A stretch of 64,000 nt of DNA, from assembly GCA_032622095.1 (NCBI GenBank), contig CP136064.1, forward strand, positions 214,348,205 to 214,412,204, read 5' to 3'. Every line of letters starts with the position of its first letter. The stretch's first letter is position 1. Origin of the DNA: Siphonodentalium dalli (taxonomy: Eukaryota > Mollusca > Scaphopoda > Gadilida > Siphonodentaliidae). This document shows positions 1 through 7,103 of this stretch, piece by piece. The notes under the pieces were generated by a model. It had not been told where the DNA came from. It did not search any database and worked only from the letters and a program-made list of their open reading frames with translations. The translations under genes were made by a program, and so were the position numbers.

Positions 1-1
1 A

Positions 2-82
2 TCTGAGGAGAAACAGTACCGAGTTGTTTATACCAAACGCAGACGATTGGATAACATGGATACACTGCCATATGGATATTGA
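2..82 (+). CDS. C-terminal tail of Polinton protein-primed DNA polymerase B (partial)
   Basis: An open frame enters from the window edge and ends at TGA 80-82, giving 26 residues. They contain YTKRRRLDN and end in TLPYGY. A C-terminus of the form TKR...(T/V)(L/V)PYGY is what I associate with Polinton/adintovirus pPolB, and the polymerase is the one expected Polinton gene not otherwise seen here. The enzyme would replicate the element by protein-primed DNA synthesis. Only the tail is visible, so no catalytic motif can be checked. The assignment rests on the tail motif and the context. Confidence 0.6.
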   Translation, partial: SEEKQYRVVYTKRRRLDNMDTLPYGY

Positions 83-300
83 ACGAGGTACGTAATATAT
101 ATAGTATATAATTTAATCGTCTATATTTGATCAAGGTTGTAATGAGAGTGTAAACATTCGATCGATGGTAGCTATCGGATTATACTAAGGCTTGTTCAGA
201 CACGTTCGATGTTAGATAACATCGAGCGTGCATGAACACGTATTACTATAAACCGATGGCAGTCATTGGTCAATTTATCCAAGGTGTCCATTTTTTTCGA
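83..300. other. intergenic, Polinton
   Basis: Sequence between the polymerase stop and the TATA box at 303. It includes a run of TA-rich bases and a short imperfect inverted repeat around 205-230. No coding signal seen. Confidence 0.5.
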
Positions 301-302
301 TC

Positions 303-379
303 TATAAAATGCTACCTGATCCAGTTCACAATTACAAATTCGTTAGTCCTATACTGTGCGTGTGAAATATTCTATACAG
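303..379 (+). promoter_or_regulatory. TATA box and candidate non-coding first exon of the PC4-like gene
   Basis: TATAAA at 303-308 is followed about 70 bases later by a good splice donor, ACAG/GTTAGT, with the GT at 380-381. A strong acceptor (pyrimidine tract then CAG) ends at 1459, and the ATG of the PC4-like gene follows at 1477. The simplest reading is a promoter, a short 5-prime untranslated exon ending at 379, and a coding second exon starting at 1460. This is inferred from consensus sites only. Confidence 0.45.
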
Positions 380-491
380 GTTAGTTATGAATTAGTTTTT
401 GTTTTTTTCTATCATTGCATTTTTACCTCCAGTACAATCTTAACGCTCTTTTTATACTTATAATATTATATCGGTCTTAAACCAAAAACAA

Positions 492-1136
492 CTATGTTTT
501 TTTTGTTTTTTTTCTCAACGAAGAGTCACCATAATTCCAGATTATTCCGAATGACCAGATTAATTCATTCTCTAATTCTGAAATATATTTCGATTTACTT
601 GTAGAAATGTAATCCAAAATCACGCCGCTGTTAAGTATTTGTTCAATCGTGAACAGTGTACACGGTTCACGGAGAATGATATATCCGTGAATTATTGTCA
701 CTTCTTCAAAACTTCTCTGATTGAAAACCCAGTCTCGGTATTCTGCAAATCTCACAAAGTTATCTCCAATAAGTTCACGAATGTCATGTATTTTGTTTTT
801 AGGAACGACTCTAAATACCCAGCGATTTGAAAACATTTGATTCAATATATCTTGTAAGAAATCAGTTTCAAATTCAGATCTAGCAATCAAAGATTTCAAT
901 CGTTGTACAGGAAAATATCCTTCATCTATATTCTTCAGTATTATTTTAATTTCTCTTATAAACCAATTGTGTAGTAGTTGTTTTTTTATTTCTGGATTTA
1001 TAGTTGACATTTCAATTAGCTGATTGTATATTTTCTCCAGTATTTCTGCGGGTAGTATTCTCTCCATAATGAACTGACTCAATGACTCAAATTTCTTATT
1101 CTTATTGAGTATGCGAGGGGGGCGGGCCTCCCCCAA
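492..1136 (-). CDS. unidentified Polinton protein, possible F-box-like N-terminus
   Basis: I do not recognise this 214-residue frame with certainty. Its first residues (MGEARPPR...) come from the neighbouring GC-rich minisatellite, so the true start is probably Met24 (codon at 1065-1067), giving about 191 residues. From there it begins MERILPAEILEKIYNQL, which resembles the start of an F-box helix bundle; the rest is helical and charged with no catalytic motif I can name, and it ends in a lysine-rich tail. It stops at TAG 492-494. Composition is ordinary protein-like, and the frame stays open for over 190 codons in AT-rich DNA, which supports a real gene. An F-box would suggest manipulation of host ubiquitin ligases, but that is speculation. 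Confidence 0.5.
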   Translation of the reverse strand: MGEARPPRILNKNKKFESLSQFIMERILPAEILEKIYNQLIEMSTINPEIKKQLLHNWFIREIKIILKNIDEGYFPVQRLKSLIARSEFETDFLQDILNQMFSNRWVFRVVPKNKIHDIRELIGDNFVRFAEYRDWVFNQRSFEEVTIIHGYIILREPCTLFTIEQILNSGVILDYISTSKSKYISELENELIWSFGIIWNYGDSSLRKKTKKT

Positions 1137-1372
1137 CAGGGCGAGCGGACCCCCCAGGGCGGGGGCGAGGGGACCCCCAGGGCGGGGCGGGCGGACGGGC
1201 GGGCGTGTCTCCCCTCCCCAGGGCGGGCGGGCGGGCGGACGGGCGGGCCTCCCCTCCCCAGGGCGAGGCGGGCGGGCGGGCGGGCCTCCCCTCCCCAGGG
1301 CGGGCGGGCGGGCCTACCCCTCCCCAGGGCGGGCGGGGCGGGCGGGGGCGGGCCTCCCCCCACACCCAACAT
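1114..1372. repeat. GC-rich minisatellite
   Basis: About 260 bases of almost pure G and C built from variants of GGCGGGCGGGCGGGCCTCCC plus CTCCCCAGGG, repeated roughly every 30-50 bases. It stands out sharply from the AT-rich surroundings. The long open frames read across it on both strands are artefacts of its lack of A and T. Confidence 0.9.
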
Positions 1373-1476
1373 CCACCAAACACATGAGCGGACTCCTTTC
1401 GGACTTTTGTACTCTCGATGTGTAACTGATAAGTAATGTTTTGTTTTCTTATTTTCCAGGTTCAAAATAAAAAACA

Positions 1477-2079
1477 ATGACTGATCAACCCGATGTTGAA
1501 GGAAACCAACGAACTGAAACCAACGAGAGGGCGTTCCATCCACAATGCTTAGCCCCGTTAGGAAATGACATTTTCCTATTTGACGGCCAATTCCTGGGAA
1601 ATCTGTATATACACATACGAGAGTGCGGTGAAAGTTCTGCGGGCCAAAAATTTCCGACAAAATCTGGAATAACATTAAATCTAAGGAGATTCAAAGAGTT
1701 GAAATCTTACTTAGCAGATATACATCAAGAAGTGGTCAGTTATCGTACCGGTGAAGACGATGTATTCATGAGACGTCATATCGGAGGGAATTTCTTCATT
1801 GCTATAAAGAGCGGCATCCCGCGTGTTGACATTCGCAGGTATTGGCTGCCTGAACATTCAGATGATTTGTGTGCAACCAAATACGGAATATCTCTGACAT
1901 TCGACCAATTTGAAGAACTAGTTGGAGCTATATTCGTCCTGTGTGCTAATATTCCTGAAATTGATCAGACCGTGCAGTGCTATTTGACAGACGATCACCA
2001 AAACCAGGAAGGCTATTTAAGATGTATGGAATGCTGCCCCAACGGCGATAGAACATGTTTGATTAACCGGATGCAATAG
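1477..2079 (+). CDS. double PC4-like (p15 coactivator-type) protein of the Polinton
   Basis: A 200-residue protein with two copies of a PC4-like fold signature. Copy 1 (about residues 28-86) has a beta stretch, then LYIHIREC, then TKSGITLNLRRFKELKSYL. Copy 2 (about 101-165) has GGNFFIAIKSG, then RVDIRRYW, then TKYGISLTFDQFEELV. These match the PC4 pattern of a curved beta sheet with a G-x-V/Y-I-D/H-I-R strand, a K-x-G-I-S/T-L turn and a terminal helix. PC4 proteins bind single-stranded DNA and unwound promoters as dimers; a tandem copy could act as an intramolecular dimer. The C-terminus is cysteine-rich (C183, C186, C187, C194), perhaps metal-binding. The ATG at 1477 follows a good splice acceptor at 1459. 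A role in replication or late transcription is inferred. Confidence 0.65.
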   Translation: MTDQPDVEGNQRTETNERAFHPQCLAPLGNDIFLFDGQFLGNLYIHIRECGESSAGQKFPTKSGITLNLRRFKELKSYLADIHQEVVSYRTGEDDVFMRRHIGGNFFIAIKSGIPRVDIRRYWLPEHSDDLCATKYGISLTFDQFEELVGAIFVLCANIPEIDQTVQCYLTDDHQNQEGYLRCMECCPNGDRTCLINRMQ

Positions 2080-2167
2080 ATTTTTTGGTTTGTTTTGGCA
2101 ACAGACCTAATACCACCTCACCGGACTCTCTCCACAGACCCCCCACCCCCACCCTCTCAACCCAGTC

Positions 2168-2168
<1 letters not shown>

Positions 2169-2216
<48 letters not shown>
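2169..2216. repeat. (TA)n microsatellite
   Basis: About 48 bases of nearly uninterrupted TA dinucleotide just downstream of the PC4-like gene. Confidence 0.95.
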
Positions 2217-2220
<4 letters not shown>

Positions 2221-2335
2221 CCCAGTCATACATATGATAATATAAGAACGATAAATGATTGTATTTACAATATTTTATTTATATACATAATATAATTTAA
2301 AGAGTGTTTCTCTCGTTGTCGCTAATGAAGAGCGT

Positions 2336-2782
2336 TTACAGAATATATTTCAACATAAAATCCTTAATAATTAAATCATTATACATATAATTATTGGCAC
2401 TGAAACGTCTCATTATATTTTCTAGACTGTATCCGCACAGTTTATAGAATGCAAAGTATATGCAATAGGGACCGCATATATTAGAACCCTGTAATCTGTA
2501 AGCATTGCACTCGTAACGAGGTCCATTCAATAACAACACGTGTTTAAATCGTCCGTTGTAACACTCGGGTTTTAATCCCATAGGGTCGAAGAACTCTGAT
2601 ACGTTATGTTCCTGGAATGTCATCAATATCCAGTGGCGTCCAGGTTGGCTACTCTCGTCAGTGTTAACTATATACATCCGGGGATATTGGATATAAAGAG
2701 GTAATTTGTCTATGGGACAAACATCTATCTAATTATGGTTTGTGAAACTATTTATCGCCCTCATGAGTCCGCGTGTATTCAT
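2336..2782 (-). pseudogene. Polinton adenovirus-type maturation cysteine protease, one in-frame TAG
   Basis: This protease (adenain family, C5-like/ULP1-related) cleaves capsid and core precursors during virion maturation. The main open part (2336-2677) shows the catalytic order: His in GRHWILM, Asp in FFDPMG, a Q-containing stretch (YRLQGSN), and Cys in NICGPYC. The same frame continues upstream through a conserved-looking segment (DKLPLYIQYPR) to ATG 2780-2782 and is broken only by TAG at 2729-2731. That ATG overlaps the capsid stop by one base (TAATG), as expected for a genuine start. The gene is therefore either killed by a single nonsense change or read through. All three catalytic positions remain. 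Confidence 0.8.
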
Positions 2783-4044
2783 TATTCAATGCAAACTTTA
2801 CGACTCTCGTCAACTTTGAGAGCGGCAGGAAATTTTGCGTAAACAATTACAGTACAATTGTCTTTCAAAGCCGATGAGAATTTAATCTCGAGGCGTGTGT
2901 GACCTTTGTGCGGTATGACTCTATCGTGATTAATTCCTTGCGGCTTTATCCGATATATGCAATAACCTTTCGCATAATCCTCATAAGTAATATGAACGGC
3001 TTTTCGTTTCGCATCTTTTATTATCGTATTGTAAGCTTCTACATATTCCTTACTGGTAAAGTTCGGTTGTAGTGCTTGGGCGGGCATAGACTGCCCGTTG
3101 ACGTAAAATCCGACGAAGTTGCATCCAAAAGTCGCAAAGTTGAACGGGTTCTTATCGCGTGAACCGCTTTCAGCCTTTGATGATACTAAGCCAATAATAC
3201 AGCTACTGGGTACGTTTCCTTGAAATAGATTATCTTCTCCCAAACTGAATGCACCTTTTGACACTGTATACGTCTTTATGATAGATTTTGAAAAAGGATA
3301 ACACGCGTTCTTTTTCTTGAGTGACTCAGTATGACTGAGTAATACACCGGGGTTAACTTTCACAGTGGCTAGTCTCAAATTAGCTTCCTGTATTTTCAAC
3401 TTGTATGTCTCAGTGGTTCCCGCATACATCAGTCTAAAAAACATCTCTCGTCTGCCAGAATTTTAATTTGAGCGGGAGACCATTTAGTAGTAATTTGTCC
3501 TGTTGGAAGAAGTCAAGCTGAATTGATCCCATAATATCCATTATTTGACTAGTACGGGTTGTTTTGGACCTGTTATACAGGCCAGAGTTCCCGCTTTTCG
3601 AATCTGCCAGGTCCATACCACCTGCCGTGTCCTTTTCGAACGCTTGTCCATGTAGCTGTTCCTTACGTTCAGTTTCTAAGAGTACATCGAAATATGCTTT
3701 GTATGGATAATTCGGCCCGACTTGACCACGGGAACTTGCTGTATATTCAAATCGACCTGCGAAAATATTGAATGTAGGGGTGCATTTATCAGACCCACAT
3801 CGTCATTAACGGTTAGAGCCGAACCATCTTGCTTGGTTATTTTGAGTTTGAGAAGTAGCAATGTCCGTTTGAGGTCCATGTAGGTTGTGGCCATGGCGGG
3901 AATATTGAACTCTAAAGCTGCAGTGTCTGTCAGCTGATTCACGGGTCTGTAGTTTATCCATTCTGTCGCTTGTATTCCGCTGTCAACCGCAGGCGATTCA
4001 AATAATGCCAATTTAGAGGTATGGTACTCTCTGTATTCATTCAT
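2782..4044 (-). pseudogene. Polinton major capsid protein, two compensating frameshifts
   Basis: This is the double jelly-roll major capsid protein that would build the icosahedral shell. The N-terminal part (4044 to about 3720) has the typical start region with INYRPVNQLTDTAALEFNIP and HSIFSQVDL. The middle (about 3720 to 3440) contains NYPYKAYFDVLLETE and MDLADSKSG in a second frame. The C-terminal part (3444 to 2782), with FRLMYAGTTE and ending in VIVYAKFPAALKVD, returns to the first frame. The reading frame thus shifts near 3715-3735 and back at the six-T run at 3438-3443. Total length of about 420 codons is a little short but plausible for the family. The start ATG overlaps the stop of the next gene (TGA/ATGA). 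Confidence 0.85.
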
Positions 4045-4370
4045 GGTTTATCGAAAAAGGTGGTTTTCACTTTCTTAGGGTTATGAGCCAAATCGTTAGG
4101 TAACACCCTCTTATTGGTTTTTTTGGACGCCTTACGTGCTTGTGTCAACTTATTTTCTGCAACTTCGGCTTTGGCCATTTCAATCGCTTGCGCTATGGGT
4201 GTCACTACGTTAATATGTGGTTTTAGAACGTCTTCTTCTTCACTATCGCTATTTTGAGTTTTGTCAATAAAGTAGCGACCCTCATTATCTGGCGTTAACT
4301 TCCCATTAATCATGTCCCTGAAATGTTTTCTCCACTTTTCAATATCGGTTGGAATATACGTGATCGACAT
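4041..4370 (-). CDS. small Polinton protein, function unknown
   Basis: A 109-residue frame lying between the penton-like gene and the capsid gene, overlapping both by a few to about thirty bases. It has an acidic patch (SDSEEED, residues about 41-47) and a lysine-rich C-terminal third (RKASKKTNKR, NPKKVKTT) that could serve as a nuclear localisation or DNA-binding tail. No fold is recognised. The tight overlap with two capsid genes suggests a virion or assembly role. Confidence in it being a gene is good because of the packing; function is unknown. Confidence 0.65.
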   Translation of the reverse strand: MSITYIPTDIEKWRKHFRDMINGKLTPDNEGRYFIDKTQNSDSEEEDVLKPHINVVTPIAQAIEMAKAEVAENKLTQARKASKKTNKRVLPNDLAHNPKKVKTTFFDKP

Positions 4371-4776
4371 GTTTCTTCAGATGTAGTGTACAGGTCACTC
4401 TTTTTTCTGCATTTATTTTAGAAAGTTTATCGCCTCTTATAAAAATCCTGAGACGCTGAAGTTTATCCTGTCTTACGTTTATGTAGAATGAGTCCTCAAA
4501 ACTCCGCCAATGACCCGTATCACGTGTGTCTCTCTTTATAACCCGGAGGATGGGGGATGATGTGTCGCAGGCTATTGATTCTCCACATATGTCCGAACAA
4601 ATATATAATAAATCCGTGTCTATATGATCAGTTATGTTTATGTCTTTCAAACAACATAACCACGCTCCTTCCAATATTAATACACCAGGTAACTCTATTG
4701 TGAAGTCGAGAGGACGATTATCTGGATATTTATCTATGGAATCGTCGCTAGTCAGGTACAGATAATAATTATCCAT
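4339..4776 (-). CDS. penton-like minor capsid protein (single jelly-roll)
   Basis: A 145-residue protein beginning MDNYYLYLTSDDS, followed by YPDNRPLDFTIELPGV and LEGAWLCCLKDI. This arrangement of a short beta strand, N-x-x-x-x-F-x-x-x-L-P and L-E-G-x-W-x-x-x-L is the pattern I associate with Polinton minor capsid/penton proteins, which occupy the five-fold vertices. The C-terminal half is beta-rich and basic. It sits directly upstream of the small ORF and the major capsid gene, the usual place. It looks intact. Confidence 0.7.
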   Translation of the reverse strand: MDNYYLYLTSDDSIDKYPDNRPLDFTIELPGVLILEGAWLCCLKDINITDHIDTDLLYICSDICGESIACDTSSPILRVIKRDTRDTGHWRSFEDSFYINVRQDKLQRLRIFIRGDKLSKINAEKRVTCTLHLKKHVDHVYSNRY

Positions 4777-4780
4777 ATGA

Positions 4781-5221
4781 CTAGTTTCTATTTTGTTTCA
4801 AAAGAGAATCAATGTTCATCTCTTCTCTTATAGTTTTATCAACATCACTGAATATATACTTGAAGGCAGACCACTGGTTATACGGAATACTTATAATCGT
4901 GGGAGTGTTATTCACAACTCGCCTAATGTGTGTATAAATGCGCCCTTGATTATTACATAATGTAACAGTAATGTTTGATCGTATTGTCCACTTTTTCACG
5001 AACCCACAGGGGTGTTGTTCGTAATCATGGGGGCGTGACTCATTCGTATGACGTAATTCATAGTCCACCGTCTGACGTGGTATCTTCTTTGGAACTAATA
5101 TAACTGGTAGTGACAGAGTTATTACCATAATAGTAATTCCTATCCATTTAAGGAGATTCATATGTAGACGACCGCGTTCTGTTTGAAACATATTCGTCAA
5201 GGTATCTGTTCTATTATTCAT
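4781..5221 (-). CDS. predicted membrane-anchored PC4-like protein
   Basis: A 146-residue protein with a single hydrophobic segment at about residues 22-43 (LLKWIGITIMVITLSLPVIL), flanked N-terminally by basic residues. The C-terminal region (about 83-133) matches the PC4 pattern seen in the plus-strand gene: NITVTLCNNQGRIYTHIRR, then a T-x-x-x-S-I-P turn, then QWSAFKYIFSDVDKTI. A PC4-like ssDNA-binding domain tethered to a membrane is unusual. It could attach DNA to a membrane site or be part of a virion. Alternatively the beta-helix pattern may be fortuitous and this a structural membrane protein. The gene ends 4 bases before the penton-like start and appears intact. Confidence 0.6.
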   Translation of the reverse strand: MNNRTDTLTNMFQTERGRLHMNLLKWIGITIMVITLSLPVILVPKKIPRQTVDYELRHTNESRPHDYEQHPCGFVKKWTIRSNITVTLCNNQGRIYTHIRRVVNNTPTIISIPYNQWSAFKYIFSDVDKTIREEMNIDSLLKQNRN

Positions 5222-5256
5222 GATTGTAATGATTTCCCGCGGATAGCTTACTCTTA

Positions 5257-6387
5257 TTAATTTTGATATCTGTCGACATCAGACTCTAAAATCCATGAAT
5301 TAAATTTGTCAGGCCATGAATGCCAGTGCACCAGGACTTCAGTTTGACCCTTTCGTTTCCTCTTTTTGACAATTTTATCTATTCTGTAAACTGTTTCGTC
5401 ATCAACGCGCACCCTTTGAAGTTCTGACTCGTAGAAAGCGCCCTCAATGTTTTCATCCAAGAAATCTGTCAATGTATACAAGGGTATGTTCTGTCTGTAA
5501 AACCTCTTAGTCACTTTGAACAACTCTCCAGTCCATTTCTGAGAATATTCTCGGTCAAAAACTGCTTTGGTGTGTGATATTCTAACGATATCATTTACAT
5601 TGTATTTGAACTTTTTCTTCAATTTACTTTTAACACCTCCCTTCTCTCTTATTAACCACTGATCGAGTCGAGACTCATCTTCATTCTCAACAGTTATGGA
5701 GTCAGGGGTGGTGCCTAAAGAACGATGTATTGTATGGTTATAACTTTTCACAATATCTTGTAGAATGTCGATATATCTAGCATTATTATGCTTTATCATA
5801 TAACGTGAAATCTTCTGCTTTATAGTTTTTATGACCCGTTCCGAATAATTGGCTTTCATTTCGTTTTGCGTAAAAATTTGAGATATATGAAGACCCTTAA
5901 GGTAACTTTTGACCCGTTTGTTTGTGAATTCCGAACCGCGATCCGTTCGGAGGATGCGAGGGGTTCTTCCACCTTCAAATATATGTTTCATAGCATTGAT
6001 CACATTAATTGCAGTTTTCCTCTTTATAGCTTCACACCATAACTTCCTAGAAAAAATGTCAATCATTACTAACACGTAGGTGTAATTGTCGTTGTCTTTG
6101 GAAACATCATTCATATCCATGAGGTCTCCATCCCATTGACTGTCAGAAGCGTTTACAATAACACGAGACCTCGGGAATTTTCGTCTAACACTTTTTGTCA
6201 GGGAATAACTTTCATGATTTTGTAGCCACGCCACAATCTCGCGCTTGGAAATGTTGTGCTTATTTTCAGATTTTACAGTCTGATGCAACTTTGTAGCTCC
6301 TGAGTACGATGCGGGGTGACCCGGATTAAAATAAATTGAACTCAAATAATCTTTCCAATCGGCCATATTGTTCACAGTGATATCCAA
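5257..6387 (-). CDS. Polinton integrase (RVE family) with C-terminal chromodomain
   Basis: A 376-residue integrase that would insert element DNA into the genome. It opens with the typical YFNPGHPASYSGATKL segment. The catalytic triad is visible: D88 in GDLMDM, D149 in RTDRGSEFTN, and E183 in NYSERVIKTIK, so the last two are separated by 33 residues. An SH3-like basic region follows (about 250-320), then a chromodomain at about 333-373 (YRIDKIVKKRKRKG, VHWHSWPDKFNSWI), which could direct insertion to modified histones. The start at 6387 overlaps the upstream small gene by 16 bases; Met8 is an alternative start. Intact and full length. This is the best-preserved enzyme of the element. Confidence 0.93.
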   Translation of the reverse strand: MDITVNNMADWKDYLSSIYFNPGHPASYSGATKLHQTVKSENKHNISKREIVAWLQNHESYSLTKSVRRKFPRSRVIVNASDSQWDGDLMDMNDVSKDNDNYTYVLVMIDIFSRKLWCEAIKRKTAINVINAMKHIFEGGRTPRILRTDRGSEFTNKRVKSYLKGLHISQIFTQNEMKANYSERVIKTIKQKISRYMIKHNNARYIDILQDIVKSYNHTIHRSLGTTPDSITVENEDESRLDQWLIREKGGVKSKLKKKFKYNVNDIVRISHTKAVFDREYSQKWTGELFKVTKRFYRQNIPLYTLTDFLDENIEGAFYESELQRVRVDDETVYRIDKIVKKRKRKGQTEVLVHWHSWPDKFNSWILESDVDRYQN

Positions 6388-6740
6388 CGTTTCTTCTTTA
6401 TCTTGGTCAGCTTACCGGCGATTATACCCGGAGGTCTAGATATTTCACGCTTAACCCCTCTTATTTTCTTTTTTCTTTGCTTAGTATGTGTCTTTTTCGA
6501 TGTGTTAACTTCTGATTTTTGGATTGCATCCTGAGGTTCAGTCGTTTGAACTGTATTAACAATCTGATTATTCATCGGGTCCATTTCTTTATCCATTTTA
6601 TCGGAATGGCTACTATTGTTTGCCTAGATGTCGCTGTGTTCAATGTTAGACTCCGATGAAACTTTTTTGTGTTCACTTTTTTCTGTGTACCTCATATATC
6701 TTTCATACGGGATCAAAACAGTTTTCTTCACAGACTCCAT
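6372..6740 (-). pseudogene. small basic Polinton protein, split by one in-frame TAG
   Basis: Two pieces lie in the same frame. The N-terminal piece (6740-6627, 38 residues) contains KKTVLIPYERYMRY, resembling the LVPxxxYxxL motif found at the start of a small protein of many Polinton-like elements. After TAG 6624-6626 the frame stays open into a 74-residue piece with a lysine-rich middle and RPPGIIAGKLTKIKKKRW at the end. The start ATG overlaps the preceding gene stop by one base (TGATG). The basic character suggests a core or DNA-condensing protein, but that is inference. The TAG is either a nonsense mutation or the real end of a 38-residue protein followed by a second gene. Confidence 0.6.
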
Positions 6741-7063
6741 CACAAAAACTGTTTCAATTTAGGTTCAACGATGTTCAACATCAAAGCAATGGCGGTTGAG
6801 TGATTATTCACACTTTTTCTTTTCCTCAACAAGCTCACAGATTTATCACCCAAGAATATATAAAATAATTTATATCGCCGTAATTTAGCTTTTTGTTGAA
6901 CTGTAACTGTTAAAATTTCATGTAGTAAATTGATCGTAATTTCAACCAGAACTTTCAACTGATTATTAGTTATCGATGTCAATAATGCGTTTCGTTGAGA
7001 TCTTGATTGGGTTGATGTCAATAGTCTGACAAAATTCAACTGATTACGTAATAATCGACTCAT
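6740..7063 (-). CDS. conserved small basic Polinton protein
   Basis: A 107-residue frame beginning MSRLLRNQLNFVRLLTST, with a middle segment of the form QKAKLRRYKLFYIFLGDKSV followed by SLLRKRKSV and a hydrophobic tail. A small protein with a helical N-terminus, an RRxK/R core, a D-K/R-x-V/S-L-x-x-K-R-K motif and a hydrophobic end is a recurrent neighbour of the ATPase in Polintons and adintoviruses; I recall the pattern but not an agreed name. It is probably a virion core or internal protein. It looks intact and is directly coupled to the next gene by a TGATG overlap. Confidence 0.65.
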   Translation of the reverse strand: MSRLLRNQLNFVRLLTSTQSRSQRNALLTSITNNQLKVLVEITINLLHEILTVTVQQKAKLRRYKLFYIFLGDKSVSLLRKRKSVNNHSTAIALMLNIVEPKLKQFL

Positions 7064-7103
7064 TTTATCGTCGCGACTCAGCTCCGATACTGCCCCCTTA
7101 TTA

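Larger units (their letters stand above)
380..1459 (+). other. candidate 1080-bp intron in the 5-prime leader of the PC4-like gene
   Basis: Bounded by GTTAGT at 380 and a TTTTCTTATTTTCCAG acceptor ending at 1459. It contains an unrelated minus-strand reading frame (492-1136) and a GC-rich minisatellite. If spliced as proposed, one Polinton gene would lie antisense inside the intron of another. Confidence 0.4.

Noticed and set aside
1105-1425. Long open frames on both strands over the GC-rich block
   Set aside because: They consist of Gly/Arg/Pro/Ala runs dictated by the minisatellite and have no protein-like character.
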